This document shows positions 51,098 through 61,179 of a stretch of DNA of 64,000 nt, piece after piece. The stretch is from the NCBI RefSeq assembly GCF_000421845.1, contig NZ_ATXU01000001.1:124001-188000 (forward strand), written 5' to 3'. The notes under the pieces were generated by a model. The model saw only the letters and a list, made by a program, of their open reading frames with translations, ran no database searches and had not been told where the DNA came from. The stretch's first letter is position 1. Each line of letters opens with the position of its first letter. The translations under genes and the position numbers were made by a program. The stretch comes from Leucobacter chironomi DSM 19883. GTDB taxonomy: Bacteria; Actinomycetota; Actinomycetes; Actinomycetales; Microbacteriaceae.

Positions 51098-52024
51098 TCA
51101 GAGGATGCGGGCTCCCGCGACGGGGCCCGTCACCGTGAGCGCGCGCACCCCGGCACGGCTCAGCACGCTGCGCAGCTCGGCCGCCTCCTGGGCGTCCCCG
51201 ACCAGGAACGCCACCGTGGGCCCCGATCCCGAGACGATGCCCGCGCGGGCCCCCCGCGATTCCCCCAGTTCCAGCAGCTCGGCGAGCTCGGGCGCGAGCT
51301 TCAGCGCCGCGACCTGCAGGTCGTTGTGCATCGACTCCGCCAGCGAGTCGGCGTCGCCCACGCGCACCGCCTGCAGCACGGCCGTGTCGACCTTCACCTG
51401 CTCGGGCTGCCTGCCGAGATCGCGCAGGTGCACGTCGCGGTGCCTGTCGAGCGCCCGGTACACCACCGGCGTGCTGAGCCCGGCATCGGAGAGCGCCAGC
51501 ACCCAGTGGAACGTGCCCTTCGCGAGCGCGGGGCTGAGCTCGTCGCCGCGCCCCGTGCCGACCGCGGTACCGCCCTCGAGCGCGAAGGGCACGTCGGCGC
51601 CGAGCTCCGCGGCGAGCGGCAGCAGACCGGACCGGCCGAGGTCGGTGCCCCACAGCTCGTCGCAGGCGACGAGCGTCGCCGCCGCATCCGCCGAACCGCC
51701 GCCCATGCCACCCGCAATCGGCACGCGCTTGAAGATCGTCAGGTCGACGCCCCCCTCGTACCCCGTGCGGTCGGCCAGCAGCTGCGCCGCGCGGATCGCC
51801 AGGTTCGACCCGTCGGTCGCCAGCCCGCTGCCGTCGATCGGGCCCGTGAAGCGCACCGAGAACCCCTCGGCGGGCACAGCCGTGACCTCTTCGAACAGTG
51901 ACACCGCCTGATACAGCGACGCCACATCGTGATAGCCGTCGCCCTGCAGCGCGCCCACGCGGAAGAACACGTTGATCTTGCCCGGCGCCCGCACCGTGAT
52001 CGATCGCCCCCGAATCGCGCTCAT
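51098..52024 (-). CDS. ispE: 4-diphosphocytidyl-2-C-methyl-D-erythritol kinase
   Basis: A 308-residue GHMP kinase of the MEP isoprenoid pathway. [12 protein letters not shown] is motif 1 with the substrate Lys, [17 protein letters not shown] is the ATP-binding motif 2, and [10 protein letters not shown] is motif 3. It follows rsmA by nine bases on the same strand. TAGCGT formed partly by the rsmA stop lies six bases before the ATG and could be a leaderless promoter, though operon read-through is as likely. Confidence 0.95.
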   Translation of the reverse strand: MSAIRGRSITVRAPGKINVFFRVGALQGDGYHDVASLYQAVSLFEEVTAVPAEGFSVRFTGPIDGSGLATDGSNLAIRAAQLLADRTGYEGGVDLTIFKRVPIAGGMGGGSADAAATLVACDELWGTDLGRSGLLPLAAELGADVPFALEGGTAVGTGRGDELSPALAKGTFHWVLALSDAGLSTPVVYRALDRHRDVHLRDLGRQPEQVKVDTAVLQAVRVGDADSLAESMHNDLQVAALKLAPELAELLELGESRGARAGIVSGSGPTVAFLVGDAQEAAELRSVLSRAGVRALTVTGPVAGARIL

Positions 52025-52033
52025 GGTTACACG

Positions 52034-52942
52034 CTAGCGCACGCCGGAGCGCGTCAGATGCGCCCGGGCGATGGCGAGGAAGTCGTCGATGCCGAGCTGC
52101 TCGGCCCGCGCGGTCGGCGCGAGCCCCGCCGCCTCGATCGTGGCCACCGCCTCGTCGAACGCGCCGAGCACCGGCTGCAGCGCCTGCCGCAGCATCTTGC
52201 GCCGCTGCGCGAACGCCGCGTTCACCAGTTCGAAGACCAGCGCCCGCTCCTGCTCATCGCCCCGCGGCTGCGCGCGTCGCTCGTATCCGACGAGCACCGA
52301 GTCGACGCCCGGCACCGGCCAGAAGATGCGGCGGCTCACGGTGCCCGCGATCCGCCACTCCCCGTACCAGGCCGCCTTCGCGCTCGGCGCACCGTACTCC
52401 TTCGAGCCGGGACCGGCCGCGATGCGGTGCCCGACCTCGGCCTGCACCATCACGAGCCCGCCGCGCAGGCCGGGGATCAGTTCGAGCAGGTGCATGAGGA
52501 TCGGCACCGACACGTTGTAGGGCAGGTTCGCCACCAGCACCTCGGGCGGCTCCGGCGCGGCCGTCAGCATCTCGGCGCTCAGATCGAGCGCGTCGGTGTG
52601 GATGACGCGCAGGCGCGGCGCGGCGGGATCCGCGAAGACCTCGGGCTGCATCGCGCGCGCCGTCTGCAGCAGCTCGGCCGCGAGACGGCGGTCGATCTCG
52701 ACCGCCGTGACATCGGCGCCCACCTCGGTGATGCCGAGGGTCAGCGAGCCGAGGCCCGGGCCGATCTCGATAACGCGGTCGCCCGCGTCCACCCCGGCGA
52801 GCCGCACGATCTTGCGCACCGTGTTCGGGTCGATGACGAAGTTCTGCCCGAGCTTCTTGGTGGGCGAGACCCCGAGCCGCTCGGCGAGGTCGCGGACCTC
52901 GTTCGGGCCGAGCAGTCGGGGGTGCGCGGGGGCGTCAGTCAT
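52034..52942 (-). CDS. rsmA: 16S rRNA (A1518/A1519-N6,N6)-dimethyltransferase
   Basis: A 302-residue KsgA-family enzyme that dimethylates two adenines near the 3' end of 16S rRNA. KKLGQNFVIDPNTVRKIV opens it, the SAM motif is VIEIGPGLGSLT, the acidic ribose residue is in VTAVEIDRRLA, and the catalytic motif is NLPYNVSVPIL. The C-terminal helical domain completes it. It overlaps tatD by eight bases. No rpfB gene lies between tatD and rsmA. Confidence 0.95.
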   Translation of the reverse strand: MTDAPAHPRLLGPNEVRDLAERLGVSPTKKLGQNFVIDPNTVRKIVRLAGVDAGDRVIEIGPGLGSLTLGITEVGADVTAVEIDRRLAAELLQTARAMQPEVFADPAAPRLRVIHTDALDLSAEMLTAAPEPPEVLVANLPYNVSVPILMHLLELIPGLRGGLVMVQAEVGHRIAAGPGSKEYGAPSAKAAWYGEWRIAGTVSRRIFWPVPGVDSVLVGYERRAQPRGDEQERALVFELVNAAFAQRRKMLRQALQPVLGAFDEAVATIEAAGLAPTARAEQLGIDDFLAIARAHLTRSGVR

Positions 52943-53858
52943 CGCCGCCGACCTCCCACGCGCCGTAGACGCGCTCGGTGTTCGCCGCGATCCGCGCGCA
53001 GACCTCGGCGAGGGGCTCATCGAGCGTCTCCGCCATGCGGCGCACCGTGTGCGGCAGCAGGTAGGGGGCGTTCGGCCGGCCGCGGAACGGCTCCGGGGTG
53101 AGGAACGGGGCGTCGGTCTCGGCGAGCACGAGCTCGGGCCGTGCCACCGTGATCGCCTCGCGCAGCGCCGGCGCGTTCTTGAAGGTCGACGTGCCCGAGA
53201 ACGACATGTACCAGCCGTGCTCGTTGCAGACGCGGGCGAGCCGCGCGTCGCCCGAGAAGCAGTGGAACACCGTGCGCTCGGGGGCTCCGACCCGCAGCAG
53301 CGTCGCCACGACCTCGTCGTGGGCGTCGCGGTCGTGGATCTGCAGCGCGATGCCGTTGGCCTTCGCGATCTCGATGTGCGTCTCGAACGACTCGATCTGC
53401 GCCGCCCGTCCGTCCTCGCCCGTGCGGAAGAAGTCGAGACCGGTCTCGCCCACCGCGCGCACCCGGGGCTGCGCGGCGAGGCGCGCGATCTCCGAGAGGT
53501 GCGAGCTCAGCAGCCCCTCCGCGAACAGTCGCGGCGCCTCGTTGGGGTGCAGCGCGACCGCGGCGAGCACGCGCGGGTCGCTCGCCGCGAGCTGCGCGCT
53601 CCATCGGCTCGTCTCCAGGTCGGTGCCGACCTGCACGATGCCGCGCACCCCCGCAGCCTCGGCGCGGTCGAGGGAGTCGAGCGGATCGAGCTGGTCGACG
53701 CCGTCCTCGAACTCGAGGTGGGCGTGGTTGTCGTAGACCGCGACGGGCAGCGGTTCGGGGCTCTCGGGCCGGCTCAGATCGCGCGATCCCGATCCCGACG
53801 CAGCCGGACCCGCATTCCGCTTGCGCAGACCGCCCGCGGGAACCTCCGCGGCGGTCAC
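52935..53858 (-). CDS. tatD: TatD family DNase
   Basis: A 307-residue metal-dependent deoxyribonuclease with TIM-barrel motifs: DNHAHLEF (HxH), VGETGLDFFR, QIHDRDAHDE, FHCFSGDA and ETDAPFLTPEPFRGRPNAP. An N-terminal tail of about 35 Pro/Gly/Ser/Arg-rich residues precedes the fold. The start is a GTG overlapping the metG stop (GTGA), since no nearer start gives a complete domain. The usual TatD strand reads QIHDRDAH, with Asp at the common Ser-Arg position. Confidence 0.9.
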   Translation of the reverse strand: MTAAEVPAGGLRKRNAGPAASGSGSRDLSRPESPEPLPVAVYDNHAHLEFEDGVDQLDPLDSLDRAEAAGVRGIVQVGTDLETSRWSAQLAASDPRVLAAVALHPNEAPRLFAEGLLSSHLSEIARLAAQPRVRAVGETGLDFFRTGEDGRAAQIESFETHIEIAKANGIALQIHDRDAHDEVVATLLRVGAPERTVFHCFSGDARLARVCNEHGWYMSFSGTSTFKNAPALREAITVARPELVLAETDAPFLTPEPFRGRPNAPYLLPHTVRRMAETLDEPLAEVCARIAANTERVYGAWEVGGDD

Positions 53859-55459
53859 TTGCCCTCGCCGTCGATCTCGATGCGGGGGAACAGCACGGCG
53901 ATCCGCTGCTGCTCGGTGCCGGCGACGAGACGGCCCCAGCGGCCGGCCTCGCGGATCGGCTGGGCCTCGAGCGCGCCCAGAGCCTCCTCGGCGCCGAGCG
54001 CCGCCCACAGCTTCGCCGCGGCCTGCGGGATCACGGGCGCGAGCAGCTCGGCGAGCACCCGCAGTCCCTCGGTGGTCGTGTAGAGCACGGACGCGAGACG
54101 GTCGCGCTGCGCGGGGTCCTTCGCGAGCGCCCACGGCTCCTGCTCCGTGATGTAGCCGTTCAGGGCGTCGACCAGCTCCCACACCGCGGCGATCGCCTCG
54201 TGGATCGCGAAGGCCGAGATGCGCTCGTCGGCGCGCGCGGCGACATCCGCGGCGAGCTCGCGGATCGCGGCGTCGGCAGGCTGCTCATCGGAGCCCGCCT
54301 GCGGCACCCGACCCTCGAAGTACTTCTGGTTCATCGCGAGCACGCGGCTGGCGAGATTGCCGAATCCGTTGGCGAGCTCGGCCTGGTAGCGGGCCGCCAG
54401 ATCCTCCCAGCTGAACGAGCCGTCGTGCCCGAAGGAGATCGCACGCATGAAGTAGTAGCGGAAGGCGTCGGACCCGAAGGTGTCGGTGATCTCGTTCGGC
54501 GCGATGCCGGTGAGCTTCGACTTCGACATCTTCTCGCCGCCCACCAGCAGCCAGCCGTGCGCGAACACGTTGCGCGGCACTTCGAGCCCCGCCGCCATCA
54601 GCATGGCCGGCCAGATCACGGCGTGGAAGCGCAGGATGTCCTTGCCCACGATGTGGGTCGCGGGCCAGCGTCGCTCGAACTGCGCGGCGTCGGCGCCGTA
54701 GCCCGTGGCGGTGACGTAGTTGAGCAGCGCGTCGAACCACACGTAGGTGACGTGCGACGAGTCCCAGGGGATCGGGATGCCCCAGTCGAAGGAGGTGCGC
54801 GAGATCGACAGGTCTTCGAGGCCCTGCTGCACGAAGGCGATGACCTCGTTGCGCGCGCTCGCAGGCTGCACGAAGTCGGGGCGCTCCTCGTAGAGCGCGA
54901 GCAGGCGCTCCTGGAAGGCGCTCATCTTGAAGAAGTAGTTCTTCTCCTGCAGCAGCTCGAGCGGCTTCGAGTGGATCGCGCACACCTTCTCGCCCGCGAA
55001 GGCGCCCTCGCCGTCGACGATCTCGCTCTTCGGCTTGAACTCCTCGCAGCCTACGCAGTACAGCGCCTCGAACTCGCCGGCGTAGACGTGGCCGTCATCG
55101 TAGAGCTTCTGCAGGAACTTCGCGACGCCCTCCTCGTGCCGGGCGTCGGTGGTGCGGATGAAGTCGTCGTTGGAGAGATCGATCGTGTCGAGCAGCGGCT
55201 TCCACGCCGACTCGACGAGGCGATCCGCCCACTCCTTCGGCGCGACGCCGTTCGCCGTGGCGGTGCGCAGGATCTTCTGACCGTGCTCGTCGGTGCCCGT
55301 CAAGAACCAGGTGTCGTCGCCCGCCTGCCGGTGCCACCGCGCCAGCACGTCAGCCGCCACCTCGGTGTACGCGTGCCCGATGTGGGGCGCGTCGTTCACG
55401 TAGAAGATCGGGGTGGTGATGAAGAACGAGGAGGGCTGTGCCTGCTGGTCGAGTGCCAT
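53855..55459 (-). CDS. metG: Methionyl-tRNA synthetase
   Basis: A 534-residue class I synthetase. The HIGH motif is in NDAPHIGHAYTEV, KMSKS is in GGEKMSKSKL, and the connective domain carries a zinc-like knuckle in YCVGCEEFKPK. FDALLNYVTATGYG binds methionine. The C-terminal anticodon-binding helical domain is present and no dimerisation extension is seen. The start is the second of two ATGs: TAGAAT, seven bases, ATG at 55459, implying a leaderless mRNA. Confidence 0.95.
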   Translation of the reverse strand: MALDQQAQPSSFFITTPIFYVNDAPHIGHAYTEVAADVLARWHRQAGDDTWFLTGTDEHGQKILRTATANGVAPKEWADRLVESAWKPLLDTIDLSNDDFIRTTDARHEEGVAKFLQKLYDDGHVYAGEFEALYCVGCEEFKPKSEIVDGEGAFAGEKVCAIHSKPLELLQEKNYFFKMSAFQERLLALYEERPDFVQPASARNEVIAFVQQGLEDLSISRTSFDWGIPIPWDSSHVTYVWFDALLNYVTATGYGADAAQFERRWPATHIVGKDILRFHAVIWPAMLMAAGLEVPRNVFAHGWLLVGGEKMSKSKLTGIAPNEITDTFGSDAFRYYFMRAISFGHDGSFSWEDLAARYQAELANGFGNLASRVLAMNQKYFEGRVPQAGSDEQPADAAIRELAADVAARADERISAFAIHEAIAAVWELVDALNGYITEQEPWALAKDPAQRDRLASVLYTTTEGLRVLAELLAPVIPQAAAKLWAALGAEEALGALEAQPIREAGRWGRLVAGTEQQRIAVLFPRIEIDGEGK

Positions 55460-55466
55460 GGGTGCC

Positions 55467-55472
55467 ATTCTA
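55467..55472 (-). promoter_or_regulatory. -10 box TAGAAT, leaderless metG promoter
   Basis: TAGAAT, seven bases, ATG at 55459 on the minus strand. It lies in a 41-bp gap after the OsmC gene. Confidence 0.55.
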
Positions 55473-55500
55473 TTGGGAACCGCCGACGCGCTCGTCCGTG

Positions 55501-55977
55501 TTACGCCGGGCCCGCGACCACGATCTCGGGCTCGTGCCGCACCGGGAAGTTCACCGAGTTCGCGATGAAGCACGCGTCCCTCGCCGCGGCGTGCGCCGCG
55601 AGCGCCGCCTCCGCCATCGAAGTCTCGGCGACGGCGACCCGTGGTCTCAGCACCACCTCCGTGAACGCGCCGCCCAGCCCCTCCTGCCGCATCGTGCCCA
55701 CCGCATCGTCGGTGTACGCCGTCACCACGACGCCCGCGCGCACGGCCATGTGCAGGTACGAGAGCATGTGGCACTGCGCGAGCGCGGTGACGAGCAGCTC
55801 CTCGGGATTCCAGCGGTCGGCGTCGCCGTGGAAGGTGCGATCGGCCGAGCCTTCGAGCGCGGCCTTGCCCGCGGCGCGGATCAGCAGCTGCCTGCCGTAG
55901 TCGCGGTACCCGCTCGTGCCGGTCCCCCGGTTGCCGGTCCACTCGATCCCCACGCGGTACTCGTGCACGTCGCTCAC
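55501..55977 (-). CDS. OsmC family protein
   Basis: A 158-residue OsmC-fold protein with both thiols of the peroxidatic pair: Cys in LLVTALAQCHMLSYLHMA and Cys in AARDACFIANSVNFPV. HEYRVGIEWTGNRG opens the domain. OsmC proteins reduce organic hydroperoxides. The start is a GTG placed six bases after TAGGCT (55984-55989), a leaderless arrangement. It lies upstream of metG on the same strand. Confidence 0.88.
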   Translation of the reverse strand: MSDVHEYRVGIEWTGNRGTGTSGYRDYGRQLLIRAAGKAALEGSADRTFHGDADRWNPEELLVTALAQCHMLSYLHMAVRAGVVVTAYTDDAVGTMRQEGLGGAFTEVVLRPRVAVAETSMAEAALAAHAAARDACFIANSVNFPVRHEPEIVVAGPA

Positions 55978-55983
55978 GCGGCC

Positions 55984-55989
55984 AGCCTA
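55984..55989 (-). promoter_or_regulatory. -10 box TAGGCT, leaderless osmC promoter
   Basis: TAGGCT, six bases, GTG at 55977, minus strand. Confidence 0.45.
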
Positions 55990-56040
55990 GCGCGGGCGCT
56001 CCGGTGCTGCGCGCCCGCGGTCGTCCCAGCCGCCCGAGAG

Positions 56041-56046
56041 TAAGAT
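56041..56046 (+). promoter_or_regulatory. -10 box TAAGAT, leaderless gabT promoter
   Basis: TAAGAT, seven bases, ATG at 56054. Confidence 0.55.
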
Positions 56047-56053
56047 CGAGGGC

Positions 56054-57406
56054 ATGAGCGAAGAAGCGACCGTCACCGAATCGTCCATCCCCCAGAAGCG
56101 TCTCGTCGTCACCGAGATCCCGGGGCCCCGCTCACGAGAGATCCACGAGCGCCGCCGCGCGGTCGTGCCGCCCGGAGTGCACAGCGTGCTCCCCGTCTAC
56201 GTCGAGCGCTCGCACGACTCAATCCTCGTCGACGTCGACGGGAACCACCTCGTCGACGTCTGCGGCGGTATCGGCGTGACCACCGTCGGCCACACGGACG
56301 GCGCCGTCGTCGCAGCCGCCACCGAGCAGCTGAACAAGGTCACCCACACCCTGTTCACCATGACGCCCTACGAGCCGTACGTGCAGGTCGCCGAGCACCT
56401 GGCGAAGCACGTTCCCGGGTCGACCTCCGAGCGGCCCTACAAGACCCTGCTCATGAACTCCGGCGCGGAGGCCGTCGAGAACGGCGTGAAGATCGCCCGC
56501 AAGTACACGGGCCGCCCCGGCGTCGCCGTGCTCGAGCACGCCTACCACGGCCGCACCATGCTCACCAGCAGCATGAACCACAAGGCCGCGCCCTACGCCC
56601 TCGGCTACGGCCCCCGCGCCGGCGACATCTACAAGGCCCCCAACTCGTACCCGCTGCACGACGGCCTGAGCGGTGCCGAGGCCGCCGCCCGCACCATCGC
56701 CCACCTCGAGAAGGTGGCGGGTGCCGAAGATCTCGCGTGCCTCGTGGTCGAGCCCATCCAGGGCGAGGGCGGCTTCATCGTGCCCGCCGACGGCTACCTG
56801 CCCGCTCTCGCCGAGTGGTGCCGTGCGAACGGCATCGTGTTCATCGCCGACGAGGTGCAGACCGGTATGGCGCGCACCGGCACCGTCTTCTCGATCGAGC
56901 AGTTCGGCGTCGAGCCCGACATCGTGCTCTCGGCGAAGGGCATCGCAGGCGGCCTCCCGCTCGCCGGCATCACCGGCCGCGCCGAGATCATGGACCAGTC
57001 GCAGCCGGGCGGCCTCGGCGGCACCTTCGGCGGCAACCCCGTCTCCTGCGCCGCCGCCGTCGCGGTCTTCGAGCAGATCGAACGCGAGAACCTGCTCGCC
57101 GAGGCGAAGCGCATCGAGGCCGCCTTCACCGCCGGCCTGCGACGCCTGGCCGAGCAGTACGACAGCATCGCGGAGGTGCGCGGCCGCGGCGCGATGCTCG
57201 CGATCGAGATCGTGAAGCCCGGCACGCTCGAGGCCGACCCGAAGCTCGTGTCGCACATCGTCGACTTCGCGGCCTCGCGGGGCGTCGTACTGCTGAGCAC
57301 CGGCGTGCACAACCAGGCCATTCGCTTCCTGCCCTCGCTCAAGATGAGCGACGAGCTCATCGACGACGTCATCGGCGTGCTCGACGCCGCCTTCGCCGCG
57401 GCGTAG
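56054..57406 (+). CDS. gabT: 4-aminobutyrate aminotransferase
   Basis: A 450-residue class III PLP aminotransferase converting GABA and 2-oxoglutarate to succinate semialdehyde and glutamate. SGAEAVENGVKIARKYTGRPGV binds PLP phosphate, HAYHGRT stacks the ring, FIADEVQTGMARTG holds the PLP Asp, and the Schiff-base Lys is in LSAKGIAGGLPLAG. PGPRSREIHERRRAVVPPG is the actinobacterial GabT N-terminal motif. No gabD is adjacent, but the aldehyde dehydrogenase at 7428 could serve. Confidence 0.93.
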   Translation: MSEEATVTESSIPQKRLVVTEIPGPRSREIHERRRAVVPPGVHSVLPVYVERSHDSILVDVDGNHLVDVCGGIGVTTVGHTDGAVVAAATEQLNKVTHTLFTMTPYEPYVQVAEHLAKHVPGSTSERPYKTLLMNSGAEAVENGVKIARKYTGRPGVAVLEHAYHGRTMLTSSMNHKAAPYALGYGPRAGDIYKAPNSYPLHDGLSGAEAAARTIAHLEKVAGAEDLACLVVEPIQGEGGFIVPADGYLPALAEWCRANGIVFIADEVQTGMARTGTVFSIEQFGVEPDIVLSAKGIAGGLPLAGITGRAEIMDQSQPGGLGGTFGGNPVSCAAAVAVFEQIERENLLAEAKRIEAAFTAGLRRLAEQYDSIAEVRGRGAMLAIEIVKPGTLEADPKLVSHIVDFAASRGVVLLSTGVHNQAIRFLPSLKMSDELIDDVIGVLDAAFAAA

Positions 57407-57430
57407 GCGGATCGAACCCGTACCACCTCA

Positions 57431-57461
57431 CCCCGCCGCCTCCTCCGAGGCGGCGGGGTTT
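57431..57461. terminator. Terminator with short T run
   Basis: A 12-bp stem CCCCGCCGCCTC with its complement, loop CTCC, followed by TTT on the plus strand, 24 bases past the gabT stop. Confidence 0.75.
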
Positions 57462-57513
57462 CGCGTGCTCTCTCGTCCCCCGCGCTGACACCCGCCACAC
57501 CCGCCACGCCCAC

Positions 57514-57569
57514 CGAGAGGCGGGTTTCGCATGAATCCGCCCGCCCTCAGATGCGAAATGCGCCTTTCG
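57514..57569. repeat. Imperfect palindromic element
   Basis: Arms 57514-57532 and 57551-57569 match as inverted repeats at about 16 of 19 positions (GGTTTCGCAT and ATGCGAAAT cores). It lies between convergent gabT and the PP2C gene, looking like another dispersed palindrome. Confidence 0.55.
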
Positions 57570-57620
57570 AGGGCGTAGCTACGCGCGGGTGCAGGGGCGA
57601 GCGGGTGCAGGGGCAAGCGG

Positions 57621-57643
57621 GCTCGCGCGCGCAGCGCGCGAGC
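57621..57643 (-). terminator. Hairpin after the PP2C gene
   Basis: GCTCGCGCGC, loop GCA, and its complement, 25 bases past the PP2C stop. Confidence 0.55.
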
Positions 57644-57667
57644 GCGGCAGACGCGGGGCGATCCGCG

Positions 57668-58501
57668 TCAGCCCGTGATCTCGAGGCCCGAGGCCTCGAA
57701 GCTGCCCGTGTCGACCACATCGCCCACGGCGTGCACGTCGATCACGATCACCGTGACGTTGTCGCGGCCCGCGTTGTCGAGCGCCTGCTGCACGAGCGTG
57801 CGCGCGGCATCCTCGGCGGTGGGCTGGGAGGCGAGGTAGTGCTGGATGCCGATATCCGTGAGCTCTTTCGTGAGCCCGTCGGAGCAGAGGAGCAGTCGCT
57901 GCCCGGGGATGAGCGCGAGCGAGGTGTAGTCCGGGATGGGGGCCTCGTTGAAGCCGACCGCGCGCGTGATCACATTGGCGTGCGGGTGCACCTCGGCTTC
58001 TTCTTCGCTGATGGCACCGGTGTCGATGAGGTGCTGCACCACGGAGTGATCGACGGTGATCTGGCTGAGGGCGCCCTTGAAGTACTGGTAGACGCGGGAG
58101 TCGCCGATGTTGAAGACCCGCCAGGTGGGGTCGTCCTCGGTGCTCAGGCAGACGCCGGTGACCGTGGTGCCGGCGCCGAGCTCGGTCTCGCCGGCGTCGA
58201 GTTCGATGTCTTCGACGGCGTCGCCGAGCAGCTCGTCGATGTCGCGCTCGGTCGCGTTCTCGGTGCCGCCGAGTTCGGCGAGCCGACGCACGACCGCGGC
58301 GGAGGCGATCTCACCGGCCGAGTGGCCGCCCATGCCGTCGGCGACGGCGAAGATCGGCGGCATGGCGACGTAGCTGTCCTGGTTGGTCTCGCGTCGGTGT
58401 CCGACGTCGCTCAGGGCGAACCACGAGAGCTCGATCTCGAGGTCGCTGTCCTTGCGGTAGGGCAGACGTCGCCGCGACGCGTTCTCGCCGCGCGCGGTCA
58501 C
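57668..58501 (-). CDS. PP2C-family Ser/Thr protein phosphatase
   Basis: A 277-residue cytoplasmic phosphatase that removes phosphate from Ser/Thr targets with two metal ions. SDVGHRRETNQDSY, ADGMGGHSAGEIAS, VFNIGDSRVY, LLLCSDGLTKELTD and DNVTVIVIDV are motifs 1, 2, 6, 8 and 11 with the metal aspartates. No kinase gene or C-terminal membrane helix is present, unlike the usual PstP locus. The GTG at 58501 is preferred because AGGTGG lies upstream; GTG at 58510 is possible. Confidence 0.88.
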   Translation of the reverse strand: MTARGENASRRRLPYRKDSDLEIELSWFALSDVGHRRETNQDSYVAMPPIFAVADGMGGHSAGEIASAAVVRRLAELGGTENATERDIDELLGDAVEDIELDAGETELGAGTTVTGVCLSTEDDPTWRVFNIGDSRVYQYFKGALSQITVDHSVVQHLIDTGAISEEEAEVHPHANVITRAVGFNEAPIPDYTSLALIPGQRLLLCSDGLTKELTDIGIQHYLASQPTAEDAARTLVQQALDNAGRDNVTVIVIDVHAVGDVVDTGSFEASGLEITG

Positions 58502-58530
58502 TGCTTCCACCTCTGAGACACCCGAGTATC

Positions 58531-59331
58531 CTACCGCGCCGCGGTGCGTGCCGACGACCGCGCCGACGGCGCCCCCAGCTCGGTGACGAGGGTGACGACG
58601 CGCGTCGACTCGTCGATGCTCAGCTCGAGGCCGGTTGCTCGCGCCCAGTCGAGCAGCTGCTGCGGGGTGTCGAGGCGGGCTCCGGATCGGGCGAGGCGCC
58701 GCACGAGGTCGCCTTTCGCCGCCTTGTTGAAGTGGTTGAGGGCGCGCACTGCGCCGTCGTCGCCGCGCTGCACCACGTGCAGCGCATACCCGATTCCGGC
58801 GGGCAGCGGCGCGAGGGCCGCGTAGTCTTTCGAGCGCAGGTCGAGCACGAGTCCCGCCTCGGCCCAGTCGGTGCCGGCGTGCGCCTCGCTCCAGACGCGC
58901 TTGAGCGGGGAGCCGAGGCCGGGCAGGCGGGATCCGGCCGAGAGCCGGTAGGCGGGGATCCGGTCCCCCGCGCCGACGAGGCCGAGCAGGGCCGACTGCA
59001 CGAGCACGTGCTCGGCGAGCCAGGCGCGTTCCGCGGCGTTCAGCGTCGGCACGTCGAGCGCGTCGTAGAGCACGCCCGTGTAGCGCTCGATGGCGGGCAG
59101 CACGCCGCTCTCGTCGAGTCGCAGGTTGTGCTGCAGCTCGCCCCGGTTCTTGACCCCGAGTTTCAAGGCCTTCGCGGCGGTGTCCTCGTCGCCGCGGCTG
59201 AGCTCTTCGAGCGCCGCGCGCACCCGGTCTCGCGCTTCTCGCAGCTGCTCGTGCCCGCGCAGTTCGGCGAGCCGCAGGGATCCATCGCCCCCGGTGCGCT
59301 TCGTCTCGGAGGGGGGCAGCAGGATCATCAT
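58531..59331 (-). CDS. yaaA: YaaA family peroxide stress protein
   Basis: A 266-residue DUF328/YaaA protein. MILLPPSETKR is the family N terminus, YTGVLYDALDVPTL and AERAWLAEHVLVQSALLGLVGAGDRIPAYRLSAG follow the family order, and ALNHFNKAAKGDLVR carries the HFNKxxKG motif. In E. coli YaaA lowers free iron under peroxide stress. The stop overlaps a TAGGAT box that may serve the PP2C gene. GGAAG lies before two adjacent ATGs. Confidence 0.9.
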   Translation of the reverse strand: MMILLPPSETKRTGGDGSLRLAELRGHEQLREARDRVRAALEELSRGDEDTAAKALKLGVKNRGELQHNLRLDESGVLPAIERYTGVLYDALDVPTLNAAERAWLAEHVLVQSALLGLVGAGDRIPAYRLSAGSRLPGLGSPLKRVWSEAHAGTDWAEAGLVLDLRSKDYAALAPLPAGIGYALHVVQRGDDGAVRALNHFNKAAKGDLVRRLARSGARLDTPQQLLDWARATGLELSIDESTRVVTLVTELGAPSARSSARTAAR

Positions 59332-59367
59332 GGTGCTTCCAGCCTAGCGGCAACGTCCCTGGAAACG

Positions 59368-59409
59368 CCTCGGGGCCCGGATCACCAGGTGGTGATCCGG
59401 GCCCCGAGG
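59368..59409 (-). terminator. ATP synthase operon terminator
   Basis: A 19-bp perfect stem (59368-59386 with 59391-59409), loop AGGT, 22 bases past the atpC stop. Confidence 0.85.
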
Positions 59410-59431
59410 TCAGGGGTGCGACGGACGAGCG

Positions 59432-59692
59432 TCAGGCGGCGACGCTCGCGCGACCGGCGACGATCGTCACCGTGTCGTGGTCGACCGAGAGGAAACCGCC
59501 CTCGGCGTCGACCGCGACCTTCTCGCCACCGGCGGTGGTCACGCGCACCTCGCCCTGCGCGAGCAGGGCGAGCAGCGGCTCGTGTCCGCTGAGGATGCCG
59601 ATCTCGCCCTCGACCGTCTTCGCGACGACCTGAGCGGCCTCACCCGTCCAGACCTCGCGGTCGGCCGAGACGACACTCACGTTGAGCGCCAT
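59432..59692 (-). CDS. atpC: ATP synthase F1 subunit epsilon
   Basis: An 86-residue short epsilon subunit. LNVSVVSADREVWTGEAAQVVAKTVEGEIGILSGHEPLLALLAQGEVRV is the beta-sandwich domain. The C-terminal two-helix regulatory domain of E. coli epsilon is missing, as in a number of actinobacteria with truncated forms. It follows atpD by two bases and closes the operon. Confidence 0.93.
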   Translation of the reverse strand: MALNVSVVSADREVWTGEAAQVVAKTVEGEIGILSGHEPLLALLAQGEVRVTTAGGEKVAVDAEGGFLSVDHDTVTIVAGRASVAA

Positions 59693-59694
59693 GG

Positions 59695-61179
<1,485 letters not shown>

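Noticed and set aside
57668-58501. PstP of the cell division kinase locus
   Set aside because: The PknA/PknB, FtsW and FHA genes are absent and the C-terminal membrane part of PstP is missing.
58519-58521. A leaderless GTG for the PP2C gene six bases after TAGGAT
   Set aside because: The codon is out of frame with the phosphatase and meets a stop after seven codons. TAGGAT may still be the promoter, with a short leader.
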